Below are positions 1 to 13,600 of a stretch of 64,000 nucleotides of DNA, one piece after another. The DNA is taken from positions 51,910,558-51,974,557 of the forward strand of contig CM049310.1 of assembly GCA_026874595.1 (NCBI GenBank), read 5' to 3'. A program made the translations under genes and the position numbers. The notes below the pieces were generated by a model, which saw only the letters and a list, made by a program, of their open reading frames with translations, did not search any database and was not told where the DNA came from. This DNA is from Sipunculus nudus (lineage: Eukaryota > Annelida > Sipuncula > Golfingiida > Sipunculidae). How positions within the stretch are numbered: position 1 is the first letter of the stretch; every line of letters begins with the position of its first letter.

Positions 1-900
1 GAGCGCATGCAGGTGAGGATGTTGTACCCACTTTGGGTACATTTAGCCTGTGATAAAGCCCTGGGTGATAGGCTGGTGATTGTTTCAGGCTGGCCGCGTG
101 CACTGCACCTGTTATGTTATCACTGCCCACCCAGCTGAAGCCTGGCAAGCTGAAACAATCCAGTGTGCTACCTTGGTAACAAGGCAGCCTGTAGGCAGTG
201 GTCCTGTGTATCCAGTGGTGGAGTTACAGGACACTCACACCATGCACCAGTGATGATGTAACACATACATGTACTGCTTAAAACACAGGGGCACTTGGTT
301 AGGCACCCAACATCAGGTGTAGCCTACTCCCCGTCCACTAGATAAATGAAGGCAGGGACCCGTGGCTCTGTGTTTACAACAGAGCCACAACTGGGTCTGC
401 ATAACATTTCAGATCCAAAATGGTAGACTATTGGGTAGACCAGTCACCAGCACTTAATTGCGCAGGTTATCAGTCTAACGTCTGGGAAGTGGTGTAGTTC
501 TAGTAAATTCCCGGACAGAAACGCGATGGCGCTTATGGGGACAAAAGGTGTGGCAGCATGCAGGACTCTGATAATGGTGTCACAGGGACTTGGATATCAT
601 GTTATTCCAGCAGTTATACCATATGAGTTATAAATCGACCTTAAAAATATGATCTGAGTATAAATTTCATGAATGTATGGTTCATGAAGTCATTTATAAG
701 CACCTTCCTCTGTCTTCATCAATCACTTAAACCCTTGGGGTTGTAGAACCTTGCCCAATGCGTATGCAAGATGGTGTGGCAGGAAGGGTGGACATATGCA
801 ATTTGCCTCGTAATTATTATTATATGAAATAAAATTAAATGGGTGTTTTGCTTTGCAGTTGGTTCATTCACTGACACCAACCATTTATCCTGACTATAAT
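1..900. other. Upstream DNA, no gene recognised; two short hairpins
   Basis: No coding exon recognised. A perfect 10-bp stem with 7-nt loop (GTGGCTCTGT ... ACAGAGCCAC) lies at 362-388. GATTGTTTCAG near 78-88 is inverted at 150-160. Their role is unknown. Confidence 0.4.
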
Positions 901-917
901 GCTGCCCCTGCGTGGGT

Positions 918-2275
918 TGGGTTTTAGCCGGCTAAAACAGGTTTTAGTCATGGCTGGTGGCTAAAACCAGCTAAAACTAAGTTTTAACCACTTTTTGACA
1001 GTTTTAGCTGGCTAAAATTTGGCTAAAACTGACATATATTCAGAAAGAGCTGGCGTGGTGCTTTTTAAAATGCTTCAGTTGCAGGAAAACAAAAACAGAT
1101 TACCATCTTATTTTATTTTCAAAAATAAAATCATAACATTGATGTAGAAAATAAACAAATATATTAATACACTTTTACACTTTTATTAATACACTTAATT
1201 TATGGTACCTCTCTGAGAGATGTGGCATAAATTCCAAATAAATGCAATATTAATTAAGTCTTGGTAGGATTTTGGGAAACTTGTCCATACAGAGTTTTTC
1301 TCATTGCCTAATGATCCTGCTCCTTCGGTCCTCTCAGAATTCTATATATAAACACCAGCTTTGCTGCTAGCTGTGTGCCAAGACTGTTGTGTAGCTTAGT
1401 CAGCACTAGCCCAAAACTACTGAACACCCTGAGCTCACTAAGGCTGCTGATGAAGTCATTGTGATTGTAGAATCACCATCAAGTCAATGAAGCCGTCAGG
1501 CAGGTCAAATGTTGAAGACCTTTTGATCTTAGACTGATTAAAAAAATATCACCCAAAACACCCTTTGTGCTTATACCCCAAAATAACTGCATTATAATCA
1601 TCTGACACCCAAGTGATCACACTCAAGTGTGGTTTACACACTGTCTCAACACAAATGACACCCTGTACTTTGGTATGGCTTATATTTAGTCCATATATTT
1701 GGTTCAAAATACAAATGCCTATAGACCATGACTCTGAGATGAATTACAGAGCTTCAACTTGTTTTAACCACTTTTGGTGGTTAAAGCTGGCCTAAACCAG
1801 AGAGGACCGGGTTTTTCCCATGTTTTAAATGTTTTTAACAGCTGGGTAGCTAAAACCTAGCAATCCTGACTCACAATAAACTTCAGGGCACACCATTCTC
1901 AGCTACAGAAGTTAGGGGTAAAACCTAGGAATCTTGGGTAATACTTGGGTAAAACCTTTTTTACCCAGCTCAGGTTTTACCTGGTTAAACCGATGTTTAC
2001 CCATTTATACTTTACTTCCAAGGTTACAGAAACAATGGAACATCAACAGTTTTAACATGCACAAGAATTTTTAATTAAATTCAAAACCCACAGGTAAGTT
2101 ACAGTAAACACCATGGAGTCTCAACTTGTTTGACATCCCCTGCTTGGTACCAGTTGTTCATGGTAGTGTAAAAATCTGTTTGTCACAGCTACGTGGAAGA
2201 CCTTTGAAGACTTGTTTGACTGTTTGCGAGTCCTCAGCCTGTTTTAGCCACATTTTACGGCTAAAACCATGCAAT
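918..2275. repeat. Cluster of TTTTAGC/GCTAAAA inverted motifs
   Basis: The 18-bp perfect palindrome GTTTTAGCCGGCTAAAAC lies at 921-938. TTTTAGCTGGCTAAAA lies at 1002-1017, and related GGTTTTAG, GGCTAAAAC, GGTTAAAG and TTTTACC variants recur at 945-1035, 1765-1990 and 2235-2270. The motifs occur in both orientations with irregular spacing, suggesting a degenerate palindromic repeat. I cannot name the family. Confidence 0.5.
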
Positions 2276-2349
2276 CCTGGCCCCTGGTGGCAAAAGTCGC
2301 TGTCAAGCTTAGCTCTTGAAATGTTGCATTGGTTGTACAAAACACTCAT

Positions 2350-4513
2350 TTAATTTCACTTTGTAAAGTTTTGGCACAATACTGCATTGGTGCATGACAC
2401 AATTTCTTGCTTGTGTGCTTCCTCATTAATATATTTCATGGACAATCACTCTAGTTTTCTCTTTTTTAATTTGATTATATGCATTTTATGCAACAAATCT
2501 GAGATTGAAAAGAATGCTTCTCGAAAAGCCCAAATCATATTGTCTATTAAAACCCACATGTGGGTTTTAAGGCTTATTGCCTGCACGGGTATTACCCGCC
2601 CAACCCTGTCAACAGATGATAATTACAAATTAGAATTTAAAGGGGCCCAATCACCTTTAAATTTTGTTAAATTTACATGGAAAATAGCCTCTTCCCTTTT
2701 AAATAAATTTGTACCTGCCAAAATATTGCCCTGAAATTGTTTGCTTGCTCTTGTAAAGGAATGTTAAAAACAGTGGATCGGGCACGATTGCAGGTGTAAA
2801 CATAAACACAGCACGTGCATTGGCGGGACCCTATATGTGTCAATCAGGGGAGGCCCTGACTGAAAAAATATAATAAATGTTCCCACTGGCTGAAACATCA
2901 CGTGTTGTGGCTCAAATCAGACCTCCGCTCATGGGGCCTTGTTATAGTAAACAGAAACATGTGGACTCTGTATACCAACACTCAGAGCCTTAACAAGGTG
3001 TTAAACTGCCTTATGCAAGGTACTGAGACTGTGTGATGGGATGGTTTTGCCCCTAAAAATTTTGTATAAAGCAAAGCTGAACTGATCGAGTGAAAGAGTA
3101 GGCATAATATTGATTACTAGCTGATAAACCCGGTATACCAGGCTGCTTTTTACTGGGGTTTTGGAGATATAATTACTGAGATATTGAATGTTGGCTCATT
3201 ATTTATTATAAAAGTTAAAAGAAAATATAGATTTTTAGTGGGATACTCTCAGTATACGATATGTACAAATATTTTTTTACTGTTATTTTGTGGCGCTGTG
3301 CTCGTGGCAAAACTCATACCCCGGTATGTTTACCTTGAAAACCTGATCAGTGATGCTTTACATTGCGAACCGGAATAAGACGCGGAGGCATACAGTGTTT
3401 CGTTGATATTTGACTGGTTTTTATTGTTGGACGTATAAAGAATAAATTGATGTGAGGAACATATGATAGATTAATTAAATGTACGTTGCAAGGAAACTGT
3501 TCCTTAAGAAGGAAACAGAAATATGCATACATCTTAAGTAGCAGAAGCGGCCCCGCTACTTTTCTTTCATCGTAACAGACAACTTTTGAGGCCTGAAACA
3601 CCCGCCACCACTCAACCCCACCCCAGCCCTGTTCCTGAAATTGGGACTTTGAATTAGGTTTTGTCATTAATCCTCCCGGGTTGAACTCTCCATTTCATAA
3701 AGCGAGAATCATGTGTTTTTCAATTTACTGACCACACACGTGGGTCAAACCCCTTATTGAAAGCAAGTGTTATTCATATGAACAATAGTCCTTAGTGTTA
3801 AAGGTAAAGTGACCACAATGCACGCATTCCGGTGATTGCCGAAGGCAGTTCGGCTGTGCTCGGTAAAAAAAACCCGGAAAAATCACTCAAAATTATATGT
3901 ACATTAAAAATTATTTATTTTCATATCGCCTATGTCACTCCAGGGATAATAACCTTTCAAATGATGTATGGCACAATATTGTACACAACGCGGTTTTAGA
4001 GAACATTGCTAACTGACGTGAACCAAATTCCTTTTATAAGTATTAGATAGATTTCCCTTTAAATGAGTGCTTAATCAGAGGTACCGGTACTCAAAACACT
4101 GGTGTTTTGGATAAATGTCATCCAAATTCAATTAATTTGTATTGCGGCAGTTGAAACACACAAATGTAATGGTTTTAATTACTGGTAAACAAAATGTGTA
4201 GATTAGGGATTGTTTTAATTATGACTTATTTTTACAGTCATGTACCAATTTTGTAAACATAATAGTTAAACTGTATTATAGCAGAGGTGTATACATAATA
4301 TATAAATTAGGGTTATTTATTGAATAAATTAATATAATTATGTACATCCGTGTGTGTGCTGAGTGATGTCTTAATTGCCACAAAACTCGGTCATTGGCAA
4401 CAGGACCTCAAGTAATAGAATAATACTTATTACATTTCTATTACTGAGCTTGATTAAACATTTGAGGGATAGAGTGTTTGATTATATTGCTTAAGTTGAA
4501 TGAATCATTGCAG
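2350..4513. other. Upstream region of PRPF38B, no coding features supported
   Basis: AT-rich, with several frames of 60-115 codons but none with recognisable protein similarity. The PRPF38B promoter presumably lies here; I see no TATA-type or initiator element that can be assigned with confidence. Confidence 0.4.
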
Positions 4514-4538
4514 GTTGCAAACCTGAAAAGTGGGTGAA

Positions 4539-4694
4539 ATGGCGCCAAACAATGCTTTGCCCACATGGGGCAATGAGAAGACAATGAATCTTAACAACAT
4601 GGTGCTGACCAACATCCAGTCGTCCCCGTACTTCAAAGTCAACCTGTTTGAACTGAAGACCTACCATGAAGTCATTGATGAAATCTACTACAAG
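4539..4694 (+). CDS. PRPF38B: PRPF38B coding exon 1 (residues 1-52)
   Basis: Encodes MAPNNALPTWGNEKTMNLNN through DEIYYK and ends in phase 0 at the donor AAG|GTGGGT. In-frame TGA at 4524-4526 excludes a longer N-terminus in this exon. An AG at 4512-4513 (CATTGCAG|G) could be the acceptor of an untranslated 5' exon, but its pyrimidine tract is poor, so the 5' UTR structure is unresolved. The N-terminus lacks the Ala/Gln-rich leader of the vertebrate protein. Confidence 0.93.
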
Positions 4695-7600
4695 GTGGGT
4701 GCAAGGTCAGCCCACTTACTAGATCTATTACAATCTTTTCTTTATTTGTTAAAATTATGCACTATAAATATTTGAAATGTGGGATAAGTCTTGTTCCAGT
4801 ATGTAGTATCAGTTGAGAATCAAACTCTACATTTTTATTGTGTGCAGGTTATTTGATTTAATAAAAACTTCAATGAAATTGGCACATTAATATCAAAATG
4901 GCTCACATCCATGAACACTAAAGTATTGTGTTGCAGAGTCAGTGAAAGGTGTTCTGTGCACCTATGTTTCTCCAAATATATGAACTATTCCTGTTAATTA
5001 TCTGCTCTGGCACCACTGAATATGCTTCACTCTTTATAATCAAAGTTAAACACTTTTCCATGGAACTGTAAGAAGTAACCTTAAATGGACTTCCAAGAGT
5101 GCACTGAAGATAAAAAAAGTTTTCGTTTCAGGTCAACCATCTTGAACCTTGGGAGAAGGGAAGTCGTAAAACAGCAGGACAGACAGGAATGTGTGGAGGG
5201 GTAAGTGGTTTAGTAGAGTGTTTGTGATATTTCCTGTTATGCAGTTGCTTAGCAAACCTCAAGCATGCCCCCCTGCAGTGTCAAATGAAAGTTTCTATCT
5301 TCTTATGATTATGACAAATATATCATAAATGTATGCACCCTGTTTTCAGTTGTTATCTGGGCCCTCTGATAATTCATATTTACTTTATTTATAATGAACA
5401 AAAAAATTCAGTTTCTGTAAAATAAATCAAAATTAAAATCAGATGTAATTGAAGAAGTACCTTCAGGAAAAAAGGAAATTGTAAACTGCTGTGCAGGGCT
5501 CGACATTAACTTTGAAAGTATTTGCCAAGTAGGGCAAGTGACAACTAACTTTTACTTGCCTTGCATGAATTTTTACTTGTCCCACAAAATCAGTAGTCAT
5601 GGCCACAACCACAAAAAAAAATTGACACACATGATTTTTGGCTCAGCTGACAACTGAGGTATACGAATGGCGCTTTGTCCGGCTGTCTGTTAGCAGGGCA
5701 CAAATCTTAACTGCTGGTCCTAGAAACTTCTTAGTGAATATCAAGGGATGTCAATAAAAAATCTCCTTGGAAACCTGAAATTAGGTCACTGCAACCAATA
5801 TTCTCCGAGCTATGGGGCTTGAAAGTACCCCCCAGAATAATAAAAAAATATAATACAAAACCTCCAATATCTTGACAATTAATGCATTAATTGTCATGAA
5901 TCTTGCCTTGAATATTGACTGACTATTTTTTTCAGTTCTCGAAAAGTGGTGGCGCCACCTGTATTTTTTGTTATTTTAACGAATATTTAAAAATTTTTTT
6001 TACTATTAAATGACAACAATCATGTCAGTTTCTCAGCTGTAATTGTATCCGCCAAAACGAAGTTTTGCGGATACTATGTTTTTGACCGGGTTCCGCCGCC
6101 GCCGCGTTCGTTTCCGGAGAACTCCTCTGAGACTACTGGACAGATTTTTCTGAAACTTACACAAATTATCGGGTCACATGTGATCTGGTGCCTAACCAAG
6201 TGACCTTGACCTCTGACCTTTCGTCTCTGCCCAGCGTCCGTTTGTGCGTCTGTTTCCACACATAAACCCATATATCTCAGGAACCGTTTGACCGATCCGG
6301 AAAAATTTTTTACACAAATGTAGCCCTGGGATATCTTTATAACATACACAACAAAAGGTGGCGCCACCTGCAACCATGTTTGCACAGTGTCCATCTGTTC
6401 ATCTGCCTGGGGTTAAAATCACTCATATCTCTGCAGTGGTTTGACTAATTCACCTAAAATTTGGCATGCGTATACATCCTAGATAGCTTTCTCTATTTTA
6501 TGACAGGTGGCGCCACCTACATTCACGTTTACGCTCCACACATAAACCCATATATCTCCGGAACCGTTTGACCGATCCGGAAAAATTTTTTACACAAATG
6601 TAGCCCTGGGATAGCTTTACAATATACACAACAAAAGGTGGCGCCACCTGCAACCATGTTTGCACAGTGTCCATCTGTTCATCTGCCTGGGGTTAAAATC
6701 ACTCATATCTCTGCAGTGGTTTGACTAATTCACTTAAAATTCGGCACGCGTATACATCCTAGATAGCTTTCTCGATTTTATGACAGGTGGCGCCACCTAC
6801 ATTCACGTTAACGCTCCACAAATAAACCCATATATCTCGGGAACCGTTTGACCGATCCGGAAAAAAATTTTACACAAATGTAGCCCTTGTATAGCTTTAT
6901 AACATACACAACAAAAGGTGGCGCCACCTGCAAACATGTTTGCACAGTGTCCATTTGTTCATCTGCCTGGGGTTAAAATCACTCATATCTCTGCAGTGGT
7001 TTGGCTAATTCACCTAAAATTGGGCATGCGTGTACATCCTGGATAGCTTTCTTGATTTCATGACAGGTGGTGCCACCTACTTTCACGTTAACGCTGCAAA
7101 CATCCAAGCTCATATCTAAGGAACCTTTTGACCAATCAGGAAAAATAGTTCACACAAATGTAGCCCTTGTATAGCTTTATAACATACACAAAAATGGTGG
7201 CGTCACCTGCAGCCATTTTTGCACAGCGTCCATCTGTTTGTCTGCCTTTGGTTAAAATCACTCATATCTCTGCAGTGGTTTGACCAAAATACCTGAAATT
7301 CAGCATGCTTATACATCCCGCATAGCTTTCTTGATTTTATGACAGGTGGCGCCACCTTCATTCACGTTCACGCTGTAGACATCCATGCTTATATCTCCAG
7401 ACTCAATCAACCAATCAGGAAAATTTTTTTACACAAATGTAGCCCTTGGATAGCTTTATAACATACACAAAAATGGTGGTGCCACCTGCAGCCATTTTTG
7501 CACAGCGTTCATCTGTTTGTCTGCTGTGGGATAAAATCACTCATATCACTGCAGTGGTTTGACTTTTCCACATGAAATTTTGCTTGTGTATATATCTTGG

Positions 7601-10600
7601 ATAGTTTCTCGTTCAAATAACAGGTGGCGCCACCTACAATCATGTTTATGTGACAGAGATCCATTCTAATATTTAACACATCTAACTCTATATCCCCTTG
7701 CCACTTAATCCATGCCTTACTTCACCCGTCCTTCTCTGATTTTGGCGGATACATGTAGTCGCTTGTCGACTACCCGTATTCTAGTTACATCTTGTGTCTC
7801 AAAACCTGGTGTGTTGATCACAAGTGGATGCCATATAGTAATCACCGTGTCTGTCTGTCTGTCCATCCGTCCACCATCCATCCATCCACACAAATCTGTT
7901 TTGATGATAACCCCAGGTTGTATTGACACATGGATTTCAAACTTGACTAACATATGGCCCGCCACTAAAGCAAGAACCTATATGATTTTGGGGTCCAGAG
8001 GTCAAGGTCACAGGACTCACTTTTTTTAAAAGATTATTGCTGCATTTTAAGCCAAGCTTTTCATCCAAAACTTTCCATTTTGCACATTTAGCTTACTTGC
8101 CAGTATGGGGAGAGCATAAATGAATTTGGGGTCACATGGTCAAAGGTCAAGGTCACAGGGGCCATCTGTTCACAAATTAGTTACAGATGATAACTCCAGT
8201 TTAGTTTGACATATTGGTTTCAAACTTAACTCTTATATGACTCACCACTAAAGTAAGAAGCGTGTGGATTTTGGGGTCCAAAGGTCATGGTCACAGGACT
8301 CATTTCTTTAAAAAGAATGCATATGCATTTGAAGCCAAACTTTTTATCCCAAACCTTCCATCTTTAAGATATTGCTAACCTGCCAATAGGGGAAGATTCT
8401 GTTCAATTTCGGGGTAATGAGGTCAAAGGTCAAGGTCACAGTACCCACTTATTTAGAAAGATTGTGGATGCATTTTAAGCCAAACTTTTCATCCAGAACC
8501 TACCATCTTGCACATAAAGCTGAGCTGCCAATAGGGGAAGAAACTGATTGATTTGGGGGTCACAAGGTCAAAGGTTATCCTCACAGGGGCCCATCTGTAT
8601 CTGTTCAAATATTTGTTTCTGGATGATAACTCCAGTTTCGATTGACATATTGGTTTCAATTTTGACTTATATATGACCCACCAATAATGTAAGAACCCTT
8701 TTGATTTTTGGGTCATAAGGCCAAAGGTCAAGGTCACAGGACCCACTTCTTTAAAAAGATTGTTGATGTTTTTTAGCCAAACTTTCTGTCCCAAACATTC
8801 TATCTTCCAGATGTTGCTCACCTGCCAGTAGTGGAAGTAACTGATGGTTTTTTAGGTCACAAGGTCAAGGTCATGGGGGCCATCAATCCATATATTAGTT
8901 TCCAGATGATAACACTAGTTTAGTTTGAAATATTGGTTTCAAACTTGACTTATATATGGCCCACCACTAAAGTAAGAACTGTTGATTCTGGGGTCATGAG
9001 ATCAAAGGTCAAAGTCACAGGATCCACTAATTTAGAAAGATTGTGGATGCATTTTAAGACAAACTTTTCACCTCAATCCTTCCATCATCAACATGTGGTG
9101 CACCTGCCAATAGGGGAAGTTACCGTTTGATTTTGAGGTCTTACGGTCAAAGGTTAAGGTCACAGGGCCCATCCATTCACAAATTAGTTTATGGATGATA
9201 ACTCCAGTTTGGGTAGACAGGTTGGCTTCAAACTGATCACAGGACCAATATTTTGGAAAACCTCATAAACATATATTTTTTTGTTAATTATATTTCTCTT
9301 TGTCATTTGCATAGATTAAAACTTATATGTAATGAAAGCTAGAGATATTTGGCCAAAAAAGTAAAAAGATATGGTTCTCAGGCACTTTTTTTCAGAAATC
9401 AGTGCAGGCGGACAGTATTTTATTTTGACCTTTTCCTGTATGTTTCGATAAAAATGTCATATGATCAGAAAAAAGCATGAAAATAACAGGGTTCTTTTGC
9501 TAAACAGATAAGAGCACTAATGATAAAAGGAAATCGTATCAAAATTGTATTATTTTATATTTTGAAAGATGGAAATCAAAATAAAAATGTTTGATGCGGG
9601 GGGTTAAAATTGAAGCGGACGGTGCCTGATAACCATACCTTTTTTTTTTGCCTTATAACATGATTTTTCCTTAAAAAGAAGGTGGCCTTTGTAAGATTGG
9701 TCAAGATTCAGGCCTTTGTGTAAAGGTTTATGTTGAACCTATTTGCCCCAGGCAAGCAGTTAATCCTCCATTTGTAGCCCTGCTGTGTATGTTGATAAAG
9801 CAATGCCAATGAAAAATTGCAAAATTGATAAAAATTACATCTTTTTATAACCTTGGTAAATTGTGCGTTTACAGGTGAGAGGTGTTGGTGCTGGAGGTAT
9901 TGTGTCCACAGCATATTGCATCTTGTACAAGCTGTACACCTTGAAGCTGACCAGGAAGCAGGTGAATGGTCTCATCACCCACCAGGACTCGCCTTATATC
10001 AGGGGCCTGGGATTCATGTACATAAGGTAGGAATAATATGTCAGTTAGCTTGGCCCTTGAGCTCCTGCCACCTGGTGGCAATTCAGGATACTACTGTAGA
10101 ATATATCATATTACTCATGCATCAAGATAAAATATAAGGGCTTTGAAAAGCCATGTAAAATAAAGAAGCTAAAATTAAAGAGGTGTTTTATAGGCTTGTT
10201 TCATCTATTCTGAATTTTCACACTTGGATTACCAAATTTGAATAAATGTCAAAACATATGTACTCCACATGTCACAGATATGTTTACAAATTTGTTAGTT
10301 TATGTGGCTTTATTGCCTTGTACTGTGTCTTATGTATAGTTTGGTTTATTGTTATACAGGTACACTCAGCCCCCATCAGACTTGTGGGAGTGGTATGAAC
10401 CATATCTAGAAGACGACGAGGTATGTCATGTGGACACAAACTATATATAAAAAACACTTGATATGCCTGGGTCCCCACATTTGGTAATGTTGATGGCCAT
10501 TTGAATTATATGAATTTAAATTTGATTGGTGAATATTTGCTAGACATATGAAAATAATTATTTCGGAAACATTTTTTCGGAGTCAACTTGTATTTTTAGA

Positions 10601-13600
10601 CAGAATTGCATCACAGGAAGACTATTGTAGACAAAATTTAGTCAACTTTTGTTTTGTTCCGGTCTATCCAGTTATATCATATACAATCTCAATATGAAAG
10701 TTTGATCAGCAATCATTTAAAGGAACCAGGAAAATATAGCCATGAAACCAGAATCCTAAATAGTTATTGAAATATCAGGAAATACCTTTCATTTGATAAA
10801 AATCAGATCACTAAGAATGAAATGAAAAATTCTTCCTTTGCTAAATGCTGGAGTCTGTTAAAAAAAAGCAAATAGTGTAGTTGGACCCAGGCTGTACACA
10901 GCTCACAGACATAAAAATATCCTGCACTCCAACATCAATATACATGCAATATGTGGTGAAGAGGTGTTACAAGGTATATCACTGGTGAGTACCTGCCGGC
11001 TTCATACTTATATTTTTTTTTCTGTAATACATTGGTTGAACTTTATTAAACATAATTAAATATACTTGTTCTATATAAAAATTAGATTGCATTGGTATAG
11101 TAAAGTATATAATTATAAAGATCCTTATTACAATATTGGCCTTAATTGTTTAACAATCTTGTCACATTTTCAAGCAAGGCTTATTATTTGACTTTTAGCA
11201 TAAATCAGTATGCATTGAACAGTCAGAAGCAAACAGATTTGTTAATATATCATGGTAACGTACCCAAAGAAGGGACTTAATGTAAGTTATTTTAGTTTTG
11301 CTTATTTGTATTATTTAAAATGTCCATGTGATATAGATAGTAAGACTATTAATATAATTTGTACACCCGCAGGTTCTTGCTCTAGACCAGGGTTGCTGGT
11401 TGAACAGTGGTGCAGGACCAAGGCAGTGGCGTGGCTGGCAAGTGGCATAGAACACCTGAGGTTAACACTTCAAACTTCAAAGCACACCAGCCTCCCTGCT
11501 TTAATATTAATAGCCCTAGCCATGTCCGTTATACACTGTAACAGTAACATAAAATGGGTGTTAGCTTTATTCTTCATTCCTGTTTGTCATTTCGAGTTTA
11601 TATTTGCTTTCCTAGAAAGCTTGATTATAAGAAGTTCTTAAAATACAGTTTAGGGTTTACAGGAGGGAATTCCCATTAAGAACATTTTCATATTAACACA
11701 ACTTGACACTTAAGTTAAAGGCACTTCCAGTTCTTTGACATTTTAATTCTCCTAATCCTAGTTTTCTTTCCAATTTCTTTTGAAGTCATAATCATCAATA
11801 AATTAAGTTTACCTTCCCAAAGTTTATTTTACCAAACCTCTTTGAAAAACCTAATGTTTTCTTTCATTGAAGTTGTTTTTGTGCAGTTGACATTGTTTAG
11901 TTGTGCAGTATGACTTCAAAGCCCAGGCAGGAGATTATGTTTGCCTGTAATCCACTGTCGATTAAATATTGAGAAGGAAGATAGAGACCAAAGAAATTAA
12001 AAAAAAAAATACCAAATACCTTAAAACAATGGAGAAATGTGAAAATAAAAAGATTTGCTGAAATTTAGTTATTTCAGTATTTCCTCACAATTTAGGAATG
12101 ATTTTTTTTTCATTTTGCATAGTTTGGATTCCCTGATTTTCAATAATGCTGTAAGCAAGCCTCATATTTAAAGACCCATAAATTTGTCAAGGTTCTTTGT
12201 TTAAATACATATCATCACATATGTCATACCTTGATTTCAATGCACTTTAAAATGTAAGAACCAGACCACATTTACCAAATCACAAGATGCAGATTGCGCC
12301 ATGGCAGTGTTTTCATCTGACTTATTTTAGTGGTGCTTGTTTCACAAAAAATACATTTGTAATATATTGGGAGAACATGGTAGCCCCTATATCCTTTTGT
12401 CTACAGTTACCAGTATTTTGAACATGAAACCATTGAAAGGAGACCTGCCTGAATATCTTAGTCAGAATTCTTTTACAATGCGTTACCATTCTGTTTCTCA
12501 CCACAGTTGTTTGCAGCTGCAGTTGGCTAGAGCAAAACCTGTTTTATATGATTTTGCCTTTTATATAGTTTTGACTTTTTCTAATGACGGTTGTCCAATG
12601 CATTTTGTCATCTGCAGGAACTGGATGTGAAGGCTGGTGGAGGCCACACCATGAATATTGGAGAGATGCTTCGGCAGTGGCTGGTCAAGCTGGAGTGGTA
12701 TGCTACCCTCTTCCCGAGAATACCTGTTCCAATACAAAAGGTGCGAGCTGCTACTGTATCCTTAAGTGGTGTAACTATTTTGTTTTGCAGTTAAGTGCAT
12801 ATGATTTTGGAGTTTTATAGAAATACATGACATGTTTTTTATATTCTTACTAAAGAGTTATAGGATGTTTAGATTATTATGTTGATTTTTAGAGATTTTT
12901 ACTGTTTTTTGCATTTAAAGCAAAAGGAGGCATTACTAAATCAAATGCACCTGTATTTTATGTAGAAGATAATTCTTGCAAAGCTTATGAGTTGGAACAT
13001 ATTCAAGCAATCTTACAGGATTTAATTAAAAATGTGAGCAAATTGTAGTTTTTAGCTCAGCTGACTGTAAGTCAACTGAGGTATAGGAATGGCGCTTTGT
13101 CCATCGTCAGTCCGGCCATCTGGCTGTCCAGTTGTCTGTTAGCAGGGCTCAAATCGTAACTGCTGGTCCTAGAAACTTTTGAGTGAACATCCAAGGAGGT
13201 CAATAAAAAATCTGCTTGGAAACCTGAAATTAGGTCACTGCGACCTATATCCTCCAAGCTATGGGACTTTTAAGTACCCCCCAGAATAATAATTTGATAC
13301 AAAACCTCCCATATCTTGATAATTAATGCATGGTTTGTCATGAAACTTGCCTTGAATATTGACCATGATAGTTTTGTCAGTTCCGGAAAAGTGGTGGCGC
13401 CACCTGTATTTTATATATTTTAATGAATATTTTTCTATTTATTTTACTATAAAATGACATCATTCATGTCAGTTTCTCAGCTGTGATTCCATCTAGTGTC
13501 CCAAAACCTGGTGTGTTTATTAATAACAAGTGGATGCCCTATAGTGATCACCCTGTCTGTCTGTCTCTGTCTGTCTGTCCATCCGTTTAGCCACACAAAT

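Larger units (their letters stand above)
5633..9250 (+). mobile_element. Helentron/HINE-like non-autonomous element, intron 2 copy, interrupted by a second element
   Basis: The head (GGCTCAGCTGACAACTGAGGT, shortened terminal hairpin) and the segment to about 6044 match 13047-13490 in intron 5. The tail from 7788 on matches 13495-14290. Between them lies a foreign insertion (6045-7787). The tail is built of diverged units containing GATAACTCCAG, CATATTGGTTTCAAACTT, CCCACCACTAAAGTAAGAAC and AAGGTCAAGGTCACAGG. The right terminus is truncated: the intron 5 copy continues about 100 bp further. No protein-coding capacity is seen. Confidence 0.7.

Noticed and set aside
9853-10137. 94-codon plus-strand frame overlapping exon 3
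   Set aside because: Different phase from the PRP38-domain frame; the minus-strand frame at 9869-10081 is likewise a shadow.
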